A stretch of DNA of 64,000 nucleotides. Source: Sporomusa malonica (lineage in GTDB: Bacteria > Bacillota > Negativicutes > Sporomusales > Sporomusaceae). The position numbers and the translations under genes were made by a program. The notes under the pieces were generated by a model. It was not told where the DNA came from. It made no database searches and was given only the letters and a program-made list of their open reading frames with translations. The DNA lies in NCBI RefSeq assembly GCF_041428715.1, contig NZ_CP155572.1; one strand, written 5' to 3'. Positions 53,489 through 60,617 of the stretch are shown here, piece by piece; the first letter of the stretch is position 1, and each line of letters opens with the position of its first letter.

Positions 53489-53663
53489 TGTGAAATTATA
53501 TTCTGTTAATAGATAAAGTTGAAAATATTCTGTAATAGGTAAAGAAAAGCAAAAGATCCTTCCAGTTCATTACTTGTTCGTATTGAGTGATGGTCGGCAA
53601 CATCGTGAACTATCATGATGTGCTGTAGCACTCGTATCACTTACATTTGAGGGAAAAAGAAAA

Positions 53664-53680
53664 CCGCCCTATTTGGACGG
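53664..53680 (-). terminator. Terminator after the 67-aa protein gene
   Basis: CCGTCC and GGGCGG arms with a short AAATA loop (minus strand), followed by TTTTCTTTTT; adjoins the stop codon at 53682. Confidence 0.75.
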
Positions 53681-53681
53681 C

Positions 53682-53885
53682 TTAAAAGTTATAATCAGTC
53701 ATAAAATCAGGAAAAAATTCATCTTTACTTAATTCTTTTAATTTAGTCCTCGCCTCATCAACAGTGTTCCCGATTCTAGTTGATTCTCCAGTTTTAGAAT
53801 TGATCAACAGAACTTCTCCGTTTCCAATTACTAGTTGCTCTGATGAATCCATGCTCATCCAAAAATGTCCAGATTCCTCTACCAT
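53682..53885 (-). CDS. Uncharacterised small protein (67 aa)
   Basis: A 67-residue acidic protein with an aagggag ribosome site and its own terminator. It reads as a compact beta unit (EQLVIGNGEVLLINSKTGES) followed by a helix (VDEARTKLKELSKDE). No cysteine, no signal and no membrane helix. Family not recognised. Confidence 0.65.
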   Translation of the reverse strand: MVEESGHFWMSMDSSEQLVIGNGEVLLINSKTGESTRIGNTVDEARTKLKELSKDEFFPDFMTDYNF

Positions 53886-54180
53886 GCTAGCATCTCCCTT
53901 GTACCATTTTTATGCGTCATTCGTCAAAAGGTAAATAATTCCTCTATTTAACGTTTTTCTTTAAATCACATCAATACAATAATTTCATGAACACTAGCAA
54001 CGGATTATTGTGGCTTTCATGGTTTGCCTCTCCGTTAAGTATAAAGATATCTTTTTTTGCCTACGCTACGTTAGGTGAATGTTTAAACTTGAAAAGTTAT
54101 CTAGTTAGTTCCAAAAAATTTCAAGATAATCTACTGCTATTTTGTAAAAACTAAAACAAAACTTGATTGGAGGTGTTGGA

Positions 54181-54330
54181 ATGGCTAAAGGAGATAGCGG
54201 CGCAACGCAACAGGATATATTTAATAAAAATGTGTCAGAGCAAGCAGTGGTTAATTACAATAATCCTGCGACAAGCGGAGCAATTCAAGATAAATTACGT
54301 AACCGCCGCGACCCTAACATTCATTCATAA
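54181..54330 (+). CDS. Small hydrophilic protein (49 aa)
   Basis: ATG at 54181 behind ttggaggtg, stop at 54330. The peptide starts MAKGDSGATQQDIFNKNVSE, continues with Asn/Gln-rich sequence (VVNYNNPATSGAIQDKL) and ends RNRRDPNIHS. It is a better frame than the overlapping one from 54167, which lacks a proper ribosome site. A terminator lies 55 bp downstream. The polar, low-complexity make-up recalls small spore or stress peptides, but no family is assigned. Confidence 0.68.
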   Translation: MAKGDSGATQQDIFNKNVSEQAVVNYNNPATSGAIQDKLRNRRDPNIHS

Positions 54331-54384
54331 TCCAATTGAATCGTGTCAAATTGCTGTGAGCTGGAGATACTAGAATCTCTCCCT

Positions 54385-54408
54385 ATAGGCCGTATGGCCT
54401 GTTTTTTA
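54385..54408 (+). terminator. Terminator after the 49-aa protein gene
   Basis: AGGCC-GTAT-GGCCT followed by G and TTTTTT on the plus strand. Confidence 0.85.
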
Positions 54409-54415
54409 TTTATGG

Positions 54416-54712
54416 TCACTCCTTTGCCCAGTAATTTACTGTCAACTTGTCTCCAGGATGAATTTCACCGGGTTCTCTACTAGCAAGTACATCCTGGTTA
54501 ATTTCAATAATCCCGTGATAAAACTCCCTTATGTCTCTGGGGCCGTAAGTATTCTTCTGTATATACTGTTCCGATATAGTCCATAGCGTGTCTCCGGTTC
54601 TGACTGTATATGTTTCTGATATTAGTACGCCAGAAGGATCACTGCCGCTTCCATAGCTTACTACAGTTACTAATAAGGCCGTGCCAATAATTAACCGTTT
54701 AAAGTTTGTCAT
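54416..54712 (-). CDS. LysM-domain exported protein
   Basis: A 98-residue protein, ATG at 54712 behind ggaggtta. A short N-terminal hydrophobic segment (LIIGTALLVTVVSYG) is followed by a single LysM domain (TYTVRTGDTLWTISEQYI … IHPGDKLTVNYWAKE) that binds peptidoglycan glycan. It resembles the yneA-like protein at 23682-23945 in layout, but no LexA box is seen before it. Confidence 0.82.
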   Translation of the reverse strand: MTNFKRLIIGTALLVTVVSYGSGSDPSGVLISETYTVRTGDTLWTISEQYIQKNTYGPRDIREFYHGIIEINQDVLASREPGEIHPGDKLTVNYWAKE

Positions 54713-54779
54713 GCTTAACCTCCTAGCAGTCACACATGATTAGCCGAATGTCTCAGCCTGCTGCTTGTACATTCTATGA

Positions 54780-54887
54780 TTAGAATTCATGCTTCATGCA
54801 CTGGTTAAAGAAAATTGGCTCAAACGTCTGGCACTCTAACTCCTTCACGCACACGTCCTTAGGTGGACACGGATCGGTCTTACACAT
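54780..54887 (-). CDS. Cysteine-rich micro-protein (35 aa)
   Basis: ATG at 54887 with an aaaggtg site; the peptide begins MCKTDPCPPKDVCVKELECQ and ends FFNQCMKHEF, with five cysteines and a histidine in 35 residues. The longer upstream frame (to 55037) is read-through of a non-coding stretch. It could bind metal or form disulfides. Gene status is likely but not certain. Confidence 0.5.
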   Translation of the reverse strand: MCKTDPCPPKDVCVKELECQTFEPIFFNQCMKHEF

Positions 54888-54963
54888 TCTTGCACCTTTG
54901 TTTGCACCTCCTAACAACATAATCCGTATAATAAAGCAACCAGGATTATAAGGTGGTGATACT

Positions 54964-55110
54964 TTGGTTATTGATTTTGATGAACAAAAATTTAGAAATG
55001 AAGTTAAAAATATGGTTCGCCCCTTAGGATTAAGCAAACGACAGGTTGAAGAAATTGTGAATCAGGCTTTAATGGCAATTCGTAGATCAAGCAAAATAGT
55101 AAAAATGTAG
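54964..55110 (+). CDS. Small protein (48 aa) with TTG start
   Basis: TTG at 54964 behind aaggtggtg, stop TAG at 55108-55110. The peptide starts MVIDFDEQKFRNEVKNMVRP, has the helical run LGLSKRQVEEIVNQALMAIR, and ends basic (RSSKIVKM). It is followed within 15 bp by a terminator hairpin. Helix-rich and amphipathic; family unknown. Confidence 0.6.
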   Translation: MVIDFDEQKFRNEVKNMVRPLGLSKRQVEEIVNQALMAIRRSSKIVKM

Positions 55111-55120
55111 TTCAATCATC

Positions 55121-55150
55121 TGGCTGGCCTTTGGGGTTGGCCATTTTTTT
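55121..55150 (+). terminator. Terminator after the 48-aa protein gene
   Basis: TGGC…GCCA-type stem with G-T pairs, ending in TTTTTTT on the plus strand. Confidence 0.65.
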
Positions 55151-55249
55151 CTGCTGCGTTACGCCTGCTTTAATATTGCCATGGAGGGGGCCTTCTTGAA
55201 CATCCTGCTAATGTCATGCAGGAATTCTACAAACACTAAAGCCAGAAAT

Positions 55250-55284
55250 AAAAAAAGGACAGGCTTAACGCCTGTCCTTTTTTT
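55250..55284. terminator. Perfect bidirectional terminator
   Basis: AAAAAAAGGACAGGC and GCCTGTCCTTTTTTT flank a 5-base loop. It stands alone, about 140 bp past the nearest plus-strand stop, so it may end an unrecognised short RNA or be a second barrier. Confidence 0.85.
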
Positions 55285-55346
55285 ATGCACAATTATTATT
55301 TTGTTCTTTTGAAAACGTCGTAGGGGACAAGATTACATAAAATTAA

Positions 55347-55374
55347 AAACCGAAGGTCTATAAACCTTCGGTTT
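55347..55374 (-). terminator. Terminator after tRNA-Pro
   Basis: AAACCGAAGGT and ACCTTCGGTTT arms, 14 bp downstream of the tRNA 3' end, followed by T-rich sequence on the minus strand. Confidence 0.85.
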
Positions 55375-55387
55375 AACTGGTGTTTTT

Positions 55388-55464
55388 TGGTCGGAGCGGC
55401 GAGATTCGAACTCACGGCCTCTTCCACCCCAAGGAAGCGCGCTACCAAACTGCGCTACGCCCCG
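55388..55464 (-). tRNA. tRNA-Pro (anticodon GGG)
   Basis: A 77-nt cloverleaf with the acceptor stem CGGGGCG/CGCTCCG, D-loop AGTTTGGTAGCGC, anticodon stem-loop CTTCC-TTGGGGT-GGAAG (anticodon GGG), T-arm with GTTCGAATC, and an encoded CCA end. Its own terminator follows. Confidence 0.95.
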
Positions 55465-55578
55465 ACATTTTCACCCTTCAGACAGTTACATTTAGATGTT
55501 CTGTCTGACTGACAAAATCTATTTTACTCAATTTACAGGTAATTGTCAACACTTATTATTAGAATTTTTATGGAAACT

Positions 55579-57399
55579 CTATTTTTTCGTCTGAACTGTG
55601 TCTTTGCCAGTGCGACCGGGATATGCGCCTTCTTCCCTGCTGCCTAATAGACCCTTATGAATGGCGGCGACGAAGTCGCCTTCGGCAATGACATTGTCGA
55701 GTACACCTTCGATGCCGTCAACGATTTGTGCTGCATAATGATCGGCTTGTTCAGTTGGTGTGATGTTGGCATGGCCAAAGAAACGAAAGCCGTCCTGAAC
55801 TGCACGGAGTGTATCAACCTTAGCCGGAACCGAGATGGGTCCTCCGGAATAAGCTTCATCGGTGGACGCAATCGAAATGGCATCCACGCCAAGCGACATG
55901 GCCAGACAGGCGTGCAGTGTGGTGGTCATGGATGATTGAACTCGGTCTTCGGTATGGGTTAGGAAGCCGATGGGTGCGCCCGGCCATATGGGTGCGTTGA
56001 TGATGTTTCGAAGAGCATAGATTTTGGCCGCATTAAAGTTGATGTAGTTATCGTCCATGAGGTCGTTGATCATGACTTCTGGTGAATAGGCGAATAACGG
56101 TTGCAGAATGGGTCTTGCCCCCAATTTGATAGCCAAGTCAGCTACGATTAACATACCGGCAAAGGCTTTATGTGCTGGTACACCTGCCAGTTCTTCATTG
56201 GTAACAATATCAAACGGCAGTTTATATTTTTGGGCATATTTTATGGCATGATAGCCATCAACCGTCATACGTTCTGGATCAGTACCAGCACCAAGTGCTC
56301 CATAGCATATGTTAATTTTAGTCAAGTCAGCGCCGATTTTTCCGGCCAAGACAACTGTCTCAGGGGTATTTAGACCACGATGAGCCCGGATTTGCCAGAG
56401 TGTTGATTTTTCCAATGCCATCTGTATACGGTTAAGATTAGCTGGGGTCATAACGGTGCCATCTTCCTGGTGGGTTAGGAAACCATCAAGGAAGCCCTCT
56501 GTTCTAGCGCCCCAGGATGGATCAAAGTGTACCACGCCGTCAGCACCCCAGGCTTCACTGGCAAGGATATGGGCAATGTCCATAAACGGACAGCCTGTTC
56601 CATATTGATTAAACACAAGTGGCTTTTTTCTAGTATGTTGTAGTTTGACAACCGACATCCGCGCTTTTGTTTCTTCAAGATATTTTTCTAATCCAACTAC
56701 TTCGCCTTTTGTAAACCGTCTGGTTTTAGGATGCAGCTCACCTGTATTATAAAATTTCTGTGGTAATTCACTGCAAATCCCAGGGTAATATTTGTCTAGA
56801 TCGCCATTACCCAGGCGATCACGCCAACGTTCGACATCCCAGTACTCATCGCGGACGCGTCCGCGTTCAACACCGGATGAGGTCTTATCTTTTACCCAGT
56901 CCAAGATGAGATTTGACACTTTATCAAGCTTACTTCCGATGTTAGGTGAAACATAGTGATAATCATAATCGGCTGTCATATCTGTCTTTTTCTTCTTGGT
57001 ACGGTTCAAATCCGGTTTATATTCGCGTCCTTCAACAAAACAGATGACTTCTTCTACGGTTGTTCCAGGACCGAATCCAGCGTCAAATCCAAGTTCTGCC
57101 GCCAATTCTGGGCGAATAGCCATTCCGCCGATGCCAATTTTAACCCGCTCTCTTGCACCGGCTGCATCAGTGAGGTCAATAAACCGGGCTAAAAGTTCTC
57201 CTACCCCATAGCCAAGTGTTCGGCTTAAGAGTAGTGTTTCGACATCCTGGTGGCGGAGGATTTGCTGGACGATTTCTTCGGCAGACAAATCCGGCTGCAG
57301 TAATATAGCCTGGTGTCCTGCTTGTTCTAAGCCTCTGGCTATCATTTTAAGACCGATGTCATGTACTGGATCAATAGGGGCCAATAGTACTTTTTTCAT
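55579..57399 (-). CDS. Fused B12-dependent mutase of the glutamate mutase family, substrate unknown
   Basis: A 606-residue adenosylcobalamin enzyme candidate. Residues 1-130 are a B12-binding domain like glutamate mutase S: PIDPVHDIGLKMIARG with the cobalt-ligand histidine H13, LLLSRTLGYG and IGIGGMAI. Residues about 250-590 resemble the catalytic barrel of methylaspartate mutase E (FNQYGTGCPFMDIAHILASE, INICYGALGAGTDPER, GVPAHKAFAGMLIVADL). An insert of about 120 residues joins them. In glutamate mutase the two parts are separate proteins. The usual DxHxxG motif is DxxHxxG here. No methylaspartase gene is near, so glutamate is doubtful as substrate. It is 13 bp downstream of a small partner gene. 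Confidence 0.8.
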   Translation of the reverse strand: MKKVLLAPIDPVHDIGLKMIARGLEQAGHQAILLQPDLSAEEIVQQILRHQDVETLLLSRTLGYGVGELLARFIDLTDAAGARERVKIGIGGMAIRPELAAELGFDAGFGPGTTVEEVICFVEGREYKPDLNRTKKKKTDMTADYDYHYVSPNIGSKLDKVSNLILDWVKDKTSSGVERGRVRDEYWDVERWRDRLGNGDLDKYYPGICSELPQKFYNTGELHPKTRRFTKGEVVGLEKYLEETKARMSVVKLQHTRKKPLVFNQYGTGCPFMDIAHILASEAWGADGVVHFDPSWGARTEGFLDGFLTHQEDGTVMTPANLNRIQMALEKSTLWQIRAHRGLNTPETVVLAGKIGADLTKINICYGALGAGTDPERMTVDGYHAIKYAQKYKLPFDIVTNEELAGVPAHKAFAGMLIVADLAIKLGARPILQPLFAYSPEVMINDLMDDNYINFNAAKIYALRNIINAPIWPGAPIGFLTHTEDRVQSSMTTTLHACLAMSLGVDAISIASTDEAYSGGPISVPAKVDTLRAVQDGFRFFGHANITPTEQADHYAAQIVDGIEGVLDNVIAEGDFVAAIHKGLLGSREEGAYPGRTGKDTVQTKK

Positions 57400-57412
57400 G
57401 AAAGATGCACCT

Positions 57413-57652
57413 CTACTTCCGTTCAGCGTCGGGGATAATCCAACTGTATTTGTCAGCTGGTCGGTGGATATATGCTCTTCCCCTTACTCGGATTCCAGGA
57501 CCCATATGCTGAGCAAACACCACGTCAACATCAGTAAGACCCCATTGTTTGAGGAGTCCAAGCATGAGACTACGTCCCTGCTGTTCATTATCGCAAACAA
57601 AAAAAGTTTCTACATCAAGGGCATCCATAACTTGCTCTAACGGCTGAATCAT
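57413..57652 (-). CDS. Small putative partner protein of the B12 mutase (79 aa)
   Basis: A 79-residue protein with ggaggga ribosome site, ending 13 bp before the mutase start, so clearly co-expressed. It starts MIQPLEQVMDALDVETFFVC and continues with NEQQGRSLMLGLLKQWG and RVRGRAYIHRPADKYSWII. I recognise no family. The position suggests a regulatory or structural subunit, as OraS is for ornithine aminomutase, but I see no sequence likeness to OraS. Confidence 0.72.
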   Translation of the reverse strand: MIQPLEQVMDALDVETFFVCDNEQQGRSLMLGLLKQWGLTDVDVVFAQHMGPGIRVRGRAYIHRPADKYSWIIPDAERK

Positions 57653-57670
57653 ATTTTCCCTCCTTGTTGG

Positions 57671-57699
57671 ATAATAAGAAAAGACTTGGCTTGTGCCAA
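57671..57699 (-). promoter_or_regulatory. Promoter of the mutase pair, inside a decayed repeat
   Basis: Minus-strand TTGGCA (57694-57699), 17 bp, TATTAT (57671-57676), about 20 bp before the 79-aa gene's ATG region. Both boxes fall in the decayed dispersed element at 57671-57740. Confidence 0.55.
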
Positions 57700-57740
57700 G
57701 TCCTTCAGGGACGCCGGCAGAAGCCTTAGTCGTTCTTATG
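57671..57740 (-). repeat. Dispersed element, decayed copy F
   Basis: ATAATAAGAAAAGACTTGGC, TTGTGCCAAG, GACGCCGGCAGAAGCC correspond to the TTATAAAGAAAACACGGC, TTGCGCCGAG and GACAGCGGAAGCC blocks of the full copies. Only the distal half is kept. Confidence 0.55.
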
Positions 57741-57773
57741 TCAACAGAATTGCGTTATAAATTCTGGTAGACT

Positions 57774-57804
57774 AAAGAAGGTGATACCAAGTATCACCTT
57801 CTTT
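57774..57804 (-). terminator. Terminator after the transporter gene
   Basis: Perfect 14-bp arms AAAGAAGGTGATAC and GTATCACCTTCTTT around CAA, 33 bp past the transporter stop. It separates the transporter operon from the mutase pair. Confidence 0.8.
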
Positions 57805-57836
57805 ATGTCAAGGTATTCTCTATTAGTTTGCCCTTA

Positions 57837-59216
57837 TTATAGGAGGAATATTGCAACAATCGTCGTTGCTGCAAAGCCCAATATAACTGGTATAAAGTTT
57901 TTGCGTGCAAGGTCAATGGGGTTAACACCAGTGATGGCGGCAACCGGGATTAATCCCCAGGGAATAATGGTCCCGCCCCCTGTCCACACACCGGCGATCT
58001 GGCCAAGCGCAGCTAGTGTAGCTGTATCAAAACCTGCTTTTCCGAAGGTTGCGGCTACGCTACCGACTAATGGCAGCGGTGAGAACCCTGAACCATCCAG
58101 ACCGACAACGATCCCTGTTGCCAGGCTGACAAGAGCGACAAATACTTTATTTAGGGGCACTGTCTGTGATAATGCCACACCAAAATCTTCAAGGAAACCG
58201 GTGGCGGCTTTGTCGCTTAGAATGCTTTGGGCAAGCTCTCCTTTACCGAGAAAGAAGAAACCACCAATAATTACGACAGGCGCAAAGATTTTGATGCCAA
58301 ACATAAATCCGTCCCGCACGAAGTCGGTTATTTTCTCTAAGCCTTCCCAGCCGTATTTGAGCATGGTGCCAACTGCAAGAATGAGTACAGCCGTACCACC
58401 TAAAAGAGCAGTAGCATCCCCGCCTCTAAGCTGTAATACCCACATGGCTGCTACGTCAAGGGCGAATGCCAGCGGGGTTACTACAGCCAGGAAATACGAT
58501 ACTCCGTTGATCTCTCTTTTTATTTCTTTGCCCACAATAGCTTCGCGTTCAGCGGCCAAAGCTTCGGGGTTTTTACGCATATCTTTTTTTATAATAATAT
58601 ACGCAGCAATGGTGGTTACAAGACCCATAGTCAGCGCTAGTGGTATGCTGGCTTGAATAACTGGGCTCGGGTTTGCAAAGCCGGCAGCCTTGGCTGTAAT
58701 GGTCGGCGCGCCTTGAATAATGTAGTCTGTAGACAAAGCAATGCCGTGACCAAAAAGGTTCATCGCCATAGCGGCACCAATGGCCGGTAGGCCAGCTCGT
58801 ACTGCAACCGGGAACATAATGGCGCCTATGAGTGCTGTCGCAGGCGACGGCCAGAAAAACCAGGAAGCCAGCATCATGGCAATACCAATAACCCAATAGG
58901 CAACATCGGCGTTAACCATAAGCCGCGCGGCTGGACTCATAACCAAGTAGTCGGCCCCGGTTTCACTTAGTAGTTTTGACAGGGCTACGATGAGGGAGAT
59001 AATAACAATTATCCCCCAGAACTCGTTGCCTGCTACAATTAATGCGTTATACACGCTGGTAACGCCGCCAAGGAAGCTTTTCTTAAACAGCCAGCCGACT
59101 GTAAGTAAGCCTAAGAGGCACGGTATCAAAGGGTCTTTACGGAACCCCATAACGATGATTACCACACCGACCCAGAATAGAAACAGCCAGTGAGCGGTCG
59201 TCAAAGTTACCGACAT
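57837..59216 (-). CDS. Membrane transporter of the B12-mutase neighbourhood (ion-transporter/GntP-CitM-like)
   Basis: A 459-residue protein with about 11-13 membrane helices. Paired glycine-rich re-entrant-like stretches occur in both halves (WPSPATALIGAIMFP and GIVVGLDGSGFSPLPLVGS; GVWTGGGTIIPWGLIP), as in the ion-transporter superfamily (GntP, CitMHS, DcuC). These carry organic acids or amino acids. It overlaps the FAD oxidoreductase gene by 10 bp. It probably imports the cluster's substrate. Confidence 0.78.
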   Translation of the reverse strand: MSVTLTTAHWLFLFWVGVVIIVMGFRKDPLIPCLLGLLTVGWLFKKSFLGGVTSVYNALIVAGNEFWGIIVIISLIVALSKLLSETGADYLVMSPAARLMVNADVAYWVIGIAMMLASWFFWPSPATALIGAIMFPVAVRAGLPAIGAAMAMNLFGHGIALSTDYIIQGAPTITAKAAGFANPSPVIQASIPLALTMGLVTTIAAYIIIKKDMRKNPEALAAEREAIVGKEIKREINGVSYFLAVVTPLAFALDVAAMWVLQLRGGDATALLGGTAVLILAVGTMLKYGWEGLEKITDFVRDGFMFGIKIFAPVVIIGGFFFLGKGELAQSILSDKAATGFLEDFGVALSQTVPLNKVFVALVSLATGIVVGLDGSGFSPLPLVGSVAATFGKAGFDTATLAALGQIAGVWTGGGTIIPWGLIPVAAITGVNPIDLARKNFIPVILGFAATTIVAIFLL

Positions 59217-60508
59217 GCCGCCGCCTCCTTAGCAGAGCGGGCATAGATGCTGGTTAAGCCGGCTTTCTCGACACGCTCTTTAATCGCCTGGACATCGGTG
59301 GTATATAAGCCTTTTTCCTGCATGCGCTTAAAGTATTGCGCGCCCGAAAAGGTGTATTTTAGTTTCAGACCATCTTCGGTTTGCATCTGTTCTCTGACAT
59401 GGGCAATAGCGTCGCCGGTAGCCAATGTTTCAGAGAGAACTAGCAGTTGTTTGGCAAATGCATGGCGAACGGCGTTATGTCCAGCCAGAGTGCCTGTGAC
59501 AATCGCTTCGGTGTGTCCAACCAAGAGTCCCGCTTTTTCACCACCGCAGAATAGGTTATCAACACCATTCACTTTAAGCGCGTTGTCACGCGGTGAAAGT
59601 GCGGTAAAACGCATGGAGTTTCCTATTCCGCCTGCATATGGATCTTCATAACGGGCGTTTTCGAAACCAGGAATTTTCCGGAGCTTGTCCAGTGGATAGT
59701 AGGGCGACATAAGCTTAGCATGACCTGTATCAAGCAGGATTATATTGTCAGCAAACTCTTTTAGCGCGTATTGCTGGCAAGCTTTTATTGATAGTGATTC
59801 GGCTTTTTTTAGGTCTTCAGGGATGGGCACAACAACAACACCTTTGCTGTCAAGTTCTTTCGCAATTTGCTCTGACAACGATTCCTTATGCAGTTTACAT
59901 GAGCCGCTCATAGCGGCATAGGAACCGTCAGCTTTGCGCCCCATCATTTCTTGTACGCCTGCTCGGGCCGCCACGCTGATTCGTGGACCAAACGAAGGGC
60001 AGCGAATAATGCACATAACGCAGCCATTGCCATATTTACTACAATGGCCTTGCGGGCCAGCGGTGCCAGTGGCTTCGACAAAGACGTCGCCATAAACTTC
60101 ATCGTCTTTGTCTGTAATAACTGACTTGATTTTTGTGCCATCCATTGTGATGTCTCGGACACGCGCCATTAGATTGTATTTGATGCCAAGGCGGTCTAGA
60201 ACACGTCTAACGGCTGGCTCAATCTTGGCTACATCGTACAAGGTAACATGTTTGTGGCCAGGGAATTCTATATTCCGATGCCGGGCAGCCTCTTCAACAG
60301 CGTCAAATAAATCACCGCCGCCCATAGCATAAGCTTCTTCCGTGGCAGTGAACCGGCCGTTATTGCGCATAATACCGCCAACTAATCCAGTGCCAAGAAG
60401 CATATCAGTGCGCTCTAACAAAATTACTTCGTCAGCACCGGCTTTTTTGGCGGCTATGGCTGCGCCACAGCCGGCCCAGCCGCCACCAATGACAACTATT
60501 CTAGCCAT
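59207..60508 (-). CDS. FAD-dependent oxidoreductase of the B12-mutase neighbourhood
   Basis: A 433-residue flavoprotein with N-terminal FAD motif VVIGGGWAGCGAAIAAKKAG, an EATGTAGPQGHCSKYGNGC stretch and a C-terminal FCGGEKAGLLVGHTEAIVTG that recalls GidA/TrmFO-type FAD sites. A cysteine group (CVMCIIRC, about residue 165) might bind a metal or form redox disulfides. It probably oxidises an amine or alcohol in the pathway; substrate unknown. It follows the PLP gene after a repeat-filled 109-bp gap. Confidence 0.8.
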   Translation of the reverse strand: MARIVVIGGGWAGCGAAIAAKKAGADEVILLERTDMLLGTGLVGGIMRNNGRFTATEEAYAMGGGDLFDAVEEAARHRNIEFPGHKHVTLYDVAKIEPAVRRVLDRLGIKYNLMARVRDITMDGTKIKSVITDKDDEVYGDVFVEATGTAGPQGHCSKYGNGCVMCIIRCPSFGPRISVAARAGVQEMMGRKADGSYAAMSGSCKLHKESLSEQIAKELDSKGVVVVPIPEDLKKAESLSIKACQQYALKEFADNIILLDTGHAKLMSPYYPLDKLRKIPGFENARYEDPYAGGIGNSMRFTALSPRDNALKVNGVDNLFCGGEKAGLLVGHTEAIVTGTLAGHNAVRHAFAKQLLVLSETLATGDAIAHVREQMQTEDGLKLKYTFSGAQYFKRMQEKGLYTTDVQAIKERVEKAGLTSIYARSAKEAAACR

Positions 60509-60527
60509 AGAGATTCCTCCCTTGTTT

Positions 60528-60617
60528 TCCTGTTAGAAAGTATAACTTTCGCCTGGATAAGGGCAACATCGGCTTCCGCTTTCGCTAAGGCTCGGCGCAA
60601 GCCGTGTTTTCTTTATA
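60528..60617 (+). repeat. Dispersed ~90-bp element, copy D
   Basis: Full copy: TTCCTGTTAGAAAG, GAAAGTATAACTTTC, CCTGGATAAGGGCAACATCG, GGCTTCCGCTTTCGCTAA, GGCTCGGCGCAAGCC, GTGTTTTCTTTATATT. It fills the whole gap between the PLP gene's stop (60618) and the FAD gene's start, inside a likely operon. Confidence 0.88.

Noticed and set aside
54167..54373. 68-codon plus-strand frame
   Set aside because: It starts inside the ribosome site of the better frame at 54181, which has proper spacing and a downstream terminator.
54888..55037. Upstream extension of the cysteine-rich micro-protein
   Set aside because: It lacks a ribosome site and overlaps the start region of the plus-strand 54964 gene; the ATG at 54887 has its own site.
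55180..55250. Possible plus-strand micro-ORF starting at the ATG near 55181
   Set aside because: The frame runs through the perfect terminator at 55250-55284 and shows no clear end or hydrophobic or charged pattern.
55579..57399. Calling the fused mutase glutamate mutase or ornithine aminomutase E
   Set aside because: No methylaspartase, OraS or ort genes are adjacent, the chain order differs from OraE/KamE, and the B12 motif is altered, so the substrate is left open.
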